Shown here one piece after another: positions 22,679 through 27,609 of a stretch of DNA of 27,609 bases (the first letter of the stretch is position 1; each line of letters begins with the position of its first letter). The position numbers and the translations under genes were made by a program. Under the pieces are notes generated by a model that searched no databases, had not been told where the DNA came from, and saw only the letters and a program-made list of their open reading frames with translations. Source of the stretch: a virus; the IMG/VR virus record IMGVR_UViG_3300009128_001952, positions 1 to 27,609 of that record. The stretch is one strand, 5' to 3'.

Positions 22679-23656
22679 TCACCCGCGTTGGTGTCCCTGG
22701 TGTTGTCGCACGTTCAGGGCTTTCCATTGGAGCAGAGGGTGTCGCTGGATGCGGTCCACCATCTCCTCGTCCGCTACCAAGAGCGTCGCATCGATCTCCC
22801 CGTGGTCAAGAAGCCTGTTGAGGAACTCCACTTCGTTGTCGGTGAAGGGGAGCACCGTCTGGAGTTTCTGGCGGGTCTCTTCGACGAGTTGCGCGGCCCA
22901 CTCCGCAAGGCCACCGATCTCTTCTGGGAGGCCGGATCGCATCACCGGGAGAAGCTGGTGCTCCAGTTCTCGGGGTGCTGCATTCACGTCATCCGTACTG
23001 ACAGTCCGCCAGTCCTTGCGGTTCATTGCCCCGTAGAGCACAAAGCCAAGCCGAAGCTTCTGCGGGTCCAGGGCTTCCACTGTGAGCAACTGATGGACAT
23101 CGAAGAGGTCGCGACTCGCGTGCCTCGACAGGAGCGCAGCGAGCTTCCCCGCTGCGAGCTCGTGGATGTCCAGCACGGGGATCTCGCGCGCGGCAGAGCT
23201 GCCGACGGCATGCGAGTCCTGCCGGACGATGGGCCACAGCGGCATGCGGAACATGTAGTTCAGGTCGAGCTCGAGGTTGCCGCCTTCGCCCATCGAGCTG
23301 TCATAGCGGAGCCGCCACTTGCCGCCGGCGTGGCCGCCGGGTTGGCGGGCCACGGTCACGCCCTCGCGCCCGCACACGTCTTGCACTGCCTGTTCGAGCT
23401 TGGGCCGCTCCTCCATCATCTTCTCACGGTCGACCGCGCCGACGTAGTTCAGGTCGATGTCGACCGAGAGGCGCGGCACGTCGAACACGAACAGGTTGAG
23501 CGCGGTCCCGCCCTTCAAGGCAAGCCAATCCTTGAGGAACGGGTGGCTCTGGAAACCTTCCAAGAGACCGAGCAACTGGAAGACCTTCTCCAGCACCTCT
23601 GGTCGGAACCCGGTGGCCTGTGCGTCGGCAAGGAGTCTCTCGCGCGAGATCTTCAT
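22679..23656 (-). CDS. abiEii: AbiEii-family nucleotidyltransferase toxin
   Basis: The protein has 325 residues from its MKISRE start. It has the DUF1814/AbiEii nucleotidyltransferase core: LKGGTALNLF (47-56), SVDIDLNYV with the metal ligands D66 and D68, a third acidic strand LELDLNY (D131), and the family signature AAGKLAALLSRHASRDLFDVHQL (K171; RDLFD 182-186). It is the toxin of the type IV-like AbiE abortive-infection system. Related toxins transfer nucleotides to tRNA or otherwise stop growth, protecting the population against other phages. The start overlaps the antitoxin stop (ATGA). All active-site motifs look intact, so the toxin is probably functional. Confidence 0.93.
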   Translation of the reverse strand: MKISRERLLADAQATGFRPEVLEKVFQLLGLLEGFQSHPFLKDWLALKGGTALNLFVFDVPRLSVDIDLNYVGAVDREKMMEERPKLEQAVQDVCGREGVTVARQPGGHAGGKWRLRYDSSMGEGGNLELDLNYMFRMPLWPIVRQDSHAVGSSAAREIPVLDIHELAAGKLAALLSRHASRDLFDVHQLLTVEALDPQKLRLGFVLYGAMNRKDWRTVSTDDVNAAPRELEHQLLPVMRSGLPEEIGGLAEWAAQLVEETRQKLQTVLPFTDNEVEFLNRLLDHGEIDATLLVADEEMVDRIQRHPLLQWKALNVRQHQGHQRG

Positions 23657-24459
23657 TGCACCTCCTCCCACGCCCTCTCAGCGACGTGGACCGGGACCAC
23701 CAAGTTCCATTCAGGTATCAGCCGTCCTTCACTTCGACGGTCTCTGTCCATATAGTGTGGCTGCTTGGGCCGGCGCTTTCTCAATGACTGCAGCTGGGCG
23801 CGCTCGATCATCAGTCGGTCGTGATGCTGGTCGAGGAAGTACCCGACCTTCGCTGCGGTCGTCGCGTTGTCGAGCAGCCGCGCATACTCCACGACGCGGT
23901 CAACGTCGAAGAACTCCACCGACTCGAGCGAGCGCCAGACCTCCTCCCAACCACCGCCGAGGTCGGGGCGGTCGAGGAGGTCCACGAGGGCGCGCTCAAG
24001 GCTAGTCACCTTGACGGCAACGCCAGCTCGGTCAACCGTCTTCACGCCGTACTCCTCGCGGCCCTCGTCACGGAGCGCCTTTGGGAACAGCACGCCGCGG
24101 AAACGATGCGACCGGAACGTCGTCGGCTTGGGTGGGGTCCGGCTCAGGAAGAAGAACACCTGGAACACGGAGTGGGCCTTGCCGTGCAGTTCAAGCGCCG
24201 TGTGGTACGCGAGCACGGCGTCGTCTCTCATCTTGCCCGCCAGCAGGTACGGATCGACGGCGCAGGTGTCCGGTCTGGCACCGAACGGCACCACGGCGTA
24301 CAGCCCCCGGCGGGCCACAACGAGGCGCCCCTGCTTCCGGTGGTGTGCCAGAAGGGCTTTCCGCGTCCACCGGCTCTCAGAGCCCCTGCTGCGTTGGTAT
24401 TCGGCCAGGTCCCGCATCGTGAAGACGGGATGGCTTGCGAAGAACGTTTCTAGGCCCAT
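23653..24459 (-). CDS. abiEi: AbiEi-family antitoxin and transcriptional repressor
   Basis: The 268-residue protein starts MGLETFFASHPVFTMRDLAEYQRSRG, an N-terminal winged helix-turn-helix (about 1-55). It continues with the AbiEi C-domain: GLYAVVP, DPYLLAGKMRDDAVLAYHTALELHG, and VKVTSLERALVDLLDRPDLGGGWEEVWRSL. I chose the ATG at 24459 because GTAGGAGG stands 7 bases before it. AbiEi neutralises AbiEii and, in studied systems, represses its own promoter by binding repeats there; two such repeats lie immediately upstream. The pair reads against the flanking terminase and portal genes, so it is an independent cargo unit. Confidence 0.92.
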   Translation of the reverse strand: MGLETFFASHPVFTMRDLAEYQRSRGSESRWTRKALLAHHRKQGRLVVARRGLYAVVPFGARPDTCAVDPYLLAGKMRDDAVLAYHTALELHGKAHSVFQVFFFLSRTPPKPTTFRSHRFRGVLFPKALRDEGREEYGVKTVDRAGVAVKVTSLERALVDLLDRPDLGGGWEEVWRSLESVEFFDVDRVVEYARLLDNATTAAKVGYFLDQHHDRLMIERAQLQSLRKRRPKQPHYMDRDRRSEGRLIPEWNLVVPVHVAERAWEEVQ

Positions 24460-24473
24460 CTGCCACCTCCTAC

Positions 24474-24605
24474 TTGACAATATCGGAAGAACGGGCTATT
24501 GACTTTAGCCCTTTTCGCCAACAAGGTCAAGCGCCCTGGCGCGGGAATTGACAAAATCGGTAGTAAGGGCTAACAGGCTCGGCCCTTTCTGCTGACAGTT
24601 TCAAG
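24474..24605. repeat. Two 58-bp direct repeats, probable AbiEi operators
   Basis: Unit 1 (24474-24531) and unit 2 (24548-24605) align without gaps at 39 of 58 positions. The best-conserved parts are TTGACAA.ATCGG.AG at the start, GGGCTA, GCCCTTT and TCAAG at the end. Unit 1, with the base before it, is bounded by CTTGAC and GTCAAG, which are inverted. Unit 1 covers the promoter of the AbiE pair. Confidence 0.65.
24502..24530 (-). promoter_or_regulatory. Promoter of the abiEi-abiEii operon
   Basis: On the minus strand TTGACC (24525-24530), a 17-base spacer and TAAAGT (24502-24507) form a sigma70-type promoter about 45 bases before the AbiEi start. It lies wholly inside the first 58-bp repeat, so a protein bound there would block it. 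The second repeat keeps the -35-like end but has no -10 box. Confidence 0.6.
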
Positions 24606-24641
24606 TCATTTGCCCACACGCTGGGGTCCGCCGGAAAAAGA

Positions 24642-24655
24642 TGCTACATGTAGCA
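24642..24655. promoter_or_regulatory. Perfect 14-bp palindrome
   Basis: TGCTACATGTAGCA reads the same on both strands. It lies between the AbiE repeats and the structured element before the portal genes. The size suits a dimeric helix-turn-helix protein, but no promoter boxes are recognisable next to it. Confidence 0.4.
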
Positions 24656-24728
24656 CTTGCCCCTCTCAGATACTGATGAAACCCTTGCACCATAATGAAT
24701 CCCGTGTGAGAATAGCATAGACAAATGA

Positions 24729-24833
24729 AACCGGGCGACGGCTTGGGCTGATCACCTGAGCCGATGCCGATGAGATTGAAGGCCGTACGGGGCCGTACCC
24801 CCGTGCGGCCTTTTCTTTTGGCTTCGCCCGGTT
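24729..24833 (+). ncRNA. Candidate structured RNA element enclosing an intrinsic terminator
   Basis: An outer 10-bp stem pairs AACCGGGCGA (24729-24738) with TCGCCCGGTT (24824-24833). Directly stacked on it is a hairpin with CGGCT (24739-24743) and AGCCG (24759-24763). After a 15-base joiner comes the 14-bp terminator hairpin (24779-24812). All pairings are compatible, giving a three-way junction. The element ends 21 bases before the next gene's ATG. I know no RNA family with this layout. It may control read-through into the portal operon, or be a separate small RNA. Confidence 0.4.
24779..24819 (+). terminator. Intrinsic terminator upstream of the portal operon
   Basis: A 14-bp stem with one G-U pair (24779-24792 with 24799-24812) and a CCGTAC loop is followed by TTTTCTTTT. 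This is a textbook rho-independent terminator on the plus strand. It stands before, not after, head genes that should be co-transcribed with the terminase, so late transcripts would need antitermination or a new start. Confidence 0.75.
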
Positions 24834-24854
24834 AAGAACAAGCGGAGCAGACCA

Positions 24855-25052
24855 ATGCCCGATGACCTGAAGGACGTGATCAAGGAAAACGCCGAGGGGC
24901 CGGAGTCGGCCGAGGTGGACGGTGTCCGCACGAAGCAGCATTCGCTGAAGGAGCAGATCGAGGCGGACAAGTATCTCGCGAGCAAGCGAGCGGGCAGCAA
25001 TCCGGCGGCCGCGTTGACGCGCGTGAAACTGATTCCCCCGGGAACGGTGTAG
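24855..25052 (+). CDS. Small conserved phage head-module protein, unknown function
   Basis: The 65-residue protein (MPDDLKDVIKENAEGPESAEVDGVRTKQHSLKEQIEADKYLASKRAGSNPAAALTRVKLIPPGTV) lies 8 bases before the portal gene, where gpW-type head-tail joiners or similar small proteins often sit. I recall close relatives with the same 'IKENA.GP....V.QHSL..QI.AD.YLASK' and final PPG segment, all in front of portal genes. No function is known to me. GCGGAG precedes the ATG. Confidence 0.75.
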   Translation: MPDDLKDVIKENAEGPESAEVDGVRTKQHSLKEQIEADKYLASKRAGSNPAAALTRVKLIPPGTV

Positions 25053-25060
25053 GAGCGGCG

Positions 25061-26491
25061 ATGTTCAGGTGGCTCAAACATCTCGTGGTCGGGCGGCGGA
25101 TCACCCAGGTGCGCGTGATTCGCGCGAAGTACGACGCCGCGCAGACCACGCCCGACAACCGGCGCCATTGGGCCAACGCCGACCTGCTCTCGGCGGACGC
25201 GGCGGCGAGCGCCGAGGTCCGGCGCAAGCTCCGCAGCCGCTCGCGTTACGAGGTCGCCAACAACTGCTACGCGCAGGGCATCGTGCTCACGCTCGCCAAC
25301 GACGTCATCGGCACGGGGCCGCGGCTCCAGATGCTGGCCGACGCCGACGAGACGAACCGAGCCGTCGAGCGCGAGTTCACGCGCTGGGCCACGGCGATCC
25401 GGCTGGCCGAGAAACTCCGCACGATGCGCAAGGCCCGCGCTGTGGACGGCGAGGCGTTTGCGCTGTTCTTCAACAACGGCAACCTGTCGCACCCGGTGAA
25501 GCTCGACCTGCGGCTCGTCGAGGCCGAGCAGGTCACCACGCCCGGCTTCACGCCGGGCAAGACTGGTGGGCAAACACACGCCGTCGATGGGATCGTCTTC
25601 GACGAGTTCGGCAACGTGGTCGAATATCACGTCCTGAAGGCGCATCCGGGCGGCGGTACTGCCGCTCTCGGCATGAAATACGACCGCGTGCCGGCGGAGT
25701 CGATGATCCATTGGTTCCGCGCCGACCGGCCCGGTCAGAGCCGCGGCATCCCGGAGATGACGCCGTCGCTGCCCTTGTTCGCGCAACTGCGGCAATATCG
25801 CCAGGCGGTCCTCGACGCGGCGCGGACGGCGGCCAACATCGCCCTCTTTATGAAGACGACGATGCCGGCCAGCGGCGAGGCGGCCGAGGTCGAGCCGATG
25901 GTCACGATGGACCTCGAGCCAAACATGGCCGTCTTCACGCCTGAGGGCTGGGAACCGTCGCAGATCAAGGCCGAGCAGCCGACCGCGAACTTCAAGGAGG
26001 TGTGTGAGGGGTACATCGCCGAGGCGGGGCGGCCGTTCAGCATGCCCAAGAACGTCGTCCTGTGCGACTCGTCTCAATACAACTACGCATCGGGGCGGCT
26101 CGACCATCAGACGTATTTCAAGAGCATCCGCGTGGAGCAGGCCGAGATCGAGGAAGTGATCCTGGATCGCATCCTCGCCGCGTGGCTGGCCGAGGCCGCA
26201 CGAATCTTCGACATCGGCGAGCAGGACGGCCCACCGCACCAGTGGTTCTGGGACGGGCGCGAGCACGTCGACCCGGCGAAGGAAGCGAACGCGGCCGAGA
26301 AACTCCTGAAGGCCGGTCTTCTGACCGAGGCCGAGTACCAGGCGCGCCGGGGCACGGACTGGGAGGAGCACCAGGCGCAGCGCCAGCGTGAGGCCGAGGG
26401 CCGACGCACGCGCGGCCTGCCGCAGCCGTGGGAGACGGGCGAGGCCGGCGCGGCGGTCACCGTTCCCCCGGAGGATGAAGAGGAGGACTGA
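25061..26491 (+). CDS. Phage portal protein, lambda family
   Basis: The 476-residue protein matches the lambda-type portal family (PF05136). It begins with a short basic N-terminus and RAKYDAAQTTPDNRRHWANADLLSADAAASAEVRRKLRSRSRYEVANNCYAQGIVLTLANDVIGTGPRLQ, and a middle domain includes IHWFRADRPGQSRGIPEM. The conserved YNYASGRLDHQTYFKSIRVEQ stretch follows. A charged C-terminal tail (about 420-476) ends in EEDEEED-like sequence. The portal forms the dodecameric ring through which DNA enters the head and to which the terminase docks. AGGAGCG precedes the start, and the next gene starts 4 bases after its stop. Confidence 0.93.
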   Translation: MFRWLKHLVVGRRITQVRVIRAKYDAAQTTPDNRRHWANADLLSADAAASAEVRRKLRSRSRYEVANNCYAQGIVLTLANDVIGTGPRLQMLADADETNRAVEREFTRWATAIRLAEKLRTMRKARAVDGEAFALFFNNGNLSHPVKLDLRLVEAEQVTTPGFTPGKTGGQTHAVDGIVFDEFGNVVEYHVLKAHPGGGTAALGMKYDRVPAESMIHWFRADRPGQSRGIPEMTPSLPLFAQLRQYRQAVLDAARTAANIALFMKTTMPASGEAAEVEPMVTMDLEPNMAVFTPEGWEPSQIKAEQPTANFKEVCEGYIAEAGRPFSMPKNVVLCDSSQYNYASGRLDHQTYFKSIRVEQAEIEEVILDRILAAWLAEAARIFDIGEQDGPPHQWFWDGREHVDPAKEANAAEKLLKAGLLTEAEYQARRGTDWEEHQAQRQREAEGRRTRGLPQPWETGEAGAAVTVPPEDEEED

Positions 26492-26494
26492 ACA

Positions 26495-27609
26495 ATGCCG
26501 CTGCCGGAGCCACGCAAGGGCGAGAAACAGGACGAGTTCATCAGCAGGTGCATGGGAGACGAAGTGATGAACAAGGAGTTCCCGAAGGAAGAGCGGCGGG
26601 CGGCGGTCTGCCACGGCCAATGGGACAAGGCGCACAAAGCAGATGCCAATTCGGAGCTCAGCTTCGTAAGCGAGCCGGGCGGCTTGATCATCGAGGCGGC
26701 TGCCGACGCTGCGGACGGTCCGCCGAAGCTGCCGCGCTTCACAATGGTCGCGTACAGCGGCGGCCCGATGCGGCTGGCCGGCTGGCGGTATCCCGTGATC
26801 GTCGACCTGGCCGGCCTGGCAATTCCGTCGCAGTCGCGGCCCATCCGGTTCGGCCACGACATGGCAAGCGGCGTCGGTCACACCGACAGCATCGCGGTCC
26901 AGGAGGGCCGGCTGATTGCGGCGGGTGTCATATCGCGCGACACCGCCATCGCCCGCGAGGTCGTGGCGTCGGCCCGGAACGGGTTCCCGTGGCAGGCGTC
27001 GATCGGCGCCGCCGTCGAGCAGTTCGAGTTCGTGCGAGAGAACCAGACCGTGACGGTCAACGGCAGAGAGTTCAGTGGCCCCGTGAACGTCGTGCGGAAG
27101 GCGACGCTCGGGGAGATCAGCTTCGTAGACCTTGGTGCCGACGCCGGCTCGACTGCGAGCCTGGCCGCGTCGGCCAATCTGGAGGATGTACCGATGGACG
27201 AGAACAAGACCGATGCAACCGAGACGCAGGTCGAGACGGCCCAGGAGGCCGAGACCAAGACCGAGGTCAAGATCGAGGCGCAGGCGCCGCCTGTTGAAAC
27301 CGCGGAGACCACGCCCGATCCCGTCGACGAGATGCGCCAGAAGGCGGCGGCCGAGCAGGAGCGCATCGCCGCGGTGCGGAAGGTCTGCGGCGAGGGGCAC
27401 TGCGACATCGCCGCGAAGGCGATCCGCGAGGGGTGGGACGTGACGAAGTGCGAGCTGGAAGTCCTGCGCGCCAGCCGGCCCAAGGCGCCCGCCGTGCACG
27501 TGCCCGACAACAACGTGGACGGAACCGTCCTGGAGGCGGCCTGCATGCTGACCGCCAAGCTGGCCGACGCCGAGAAGCTCTACCCCGAGCAGACGCTCGA
27601 TCTGGCCGC
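26495..27609 (+). CDS. Prohead protease, HK97/U35-like, with N-terminal extension (partial, runs off the window)
   Basis: The frame starts at an ATG with AGGAGG 8 bases before it and is still open at the window end (371 residues seen). Residues 1-50 (PRKGEKQDEFISRCMGDEVMNKEFPKEERRAAVCHGQWDKA) are a small domain often found ahead of phage proteases. The protease domain follows, with PIRFGHD (catalytic histidine), RNGFPWQASIGA (likely nucleophile serine) and LGEISFVDLGAD. The region after about residue 230 is acidic and rich in E, T, A and Q (TETQVETAQEAETKTEVKIEA), as in a scaffold. Such fusions cleave the scaffold and capsid during head maturation. The capsid, either fused or next, should lie just beyond the window. 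Confidence 0.85.
   Translation, partial: MPLPEPRKGEKQDEFISRCMGDEVMNKEFPKEERRAAVCHGQWDKAHKADANSELSFVSEPGGLIIEAAADAADGPPKLPRFTMVAYSGGPMRLAGWRYPVIVDLAGLAIPSQSRPIRFGHDMASGVGHTDSIAVQEGRLIAAGVISRDTAIAREVVASARNGFPWQASIGAAVEQFEFVRENQTVTVNGREFSGPVNVVRKATLGEISFVDLGADAGSTASLAASANLEDVPMDENKTDATETQVETAQEAETKTEVKIEAQAPPVETAETTPDPVDEMRQKAAAEQERIAAVRKVCGEGHCDIAAKAIREGWDVTKCELEVLRASRPKAPAVHVPDNNVDGTVLEAACMLTAKLADAEKLYPEQTLDLA

Noticed and set aside
24666-24740. An ACTGATGAAAC stretch that recalls a hammerhead ribozyme core
   Set aside because: The second core strand and the required three flanking stems cannot be drawn around it.
24752-27499. A 915-codon open frame antisense to the portal and protease genes
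   Set aside because: Its composition is that of a mirror of GC-rich codons, with no motif and no ribosome site. The plus-strand genes are certain.
1-27609. CRISPR array, tRNA or rRNA
   Set aside because: I saw no regularly spaced repeats of 25-40 bases and no tRNA-like cloverleaf or rRNA segment on either strand. The paired 58-bp units at 24474-24605 are operators by position, not CRISPR repeats.

Overview
The window looks like the left two-thirds of an integrated tailed phage (prophage) in a GC-rich bacterium. I infer Planctomycetota or a close relative, because several small phage proteins and the C-terminal tail of the 1378-residue protein resemble planctomycete sequences I remember. That is recollection, not a search. 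No rRNA, tRNA or ribosomal-protein gene is present to settle the host.

Layout. (1) 1-1128: a flank outside the phage, with what looks like the right end of an IS66-type element abutting a 5'-truncated DUF4238 gene. (2) 1264-2719, minus strand: tyrosine integrase and an AlpA/MerR-like excisionase, marking the left end of the prophage. (3) 2998-7199: a near-consensus sigma70-type promoter drives a 1378-residue protein of unknown function. Only its C-terminal 80 residues look like a DNA-binding module. It is less GC-rich than its neighbours and is followed by a perfect inverted repeat. (4) 7409-15382, plus strand: early and replication genes. These are a small conserved protein, a sigma-factor-like protein behind a structured leader, a 100-residue protein, a Sak4-type ATPase, a DUF669-like protein, an SF2 helicase, a VRR-NUC nuclease, a zinc-finger protein and a PrimPol-helicase. 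A cluster of GGATATT repeats follows and is a candidate replication origin. (5) 15500-17641: a ParB-DNA methyltransferase fusion split by a 274-residue intein, closed by a strong bidirectional hairpin terminator. (6) 17883-19757, minus strand: six small genes, the last in transcription order a zinc-ribbon/HARE-HTH protein. (7) 19934-22600, plus strand: a small-terminase-like protein, the large terminase and a zinc-ribbon protein. (8) 22679-24459, minus strand: an AbiEi/AbiEii module inserted antisense in the head-gene operon, with its own promoter and duplicated operator-like repeats. (9) 24642-27609: a 14-bp palindrome, a multi-stem RNA-like element containing an intrinsic terminator, a small conserved protein, the portal and a prohead protease that runs off the window.

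How it fits together. Modules 2, 4, 5, 7 and 9 form an ordinary temperate-phage programme: integration, recombination and replication, DNA modification, then packaging and head assembly. Module 8, and probably module 3, look like cargo carried with their own control signals. The strongest leads for something undescribed are the 1378-residue protein, the intein with a GIY-YIG-like insert, the two candidate structured RNAs, and the AbiE insertion with its repeated operators.
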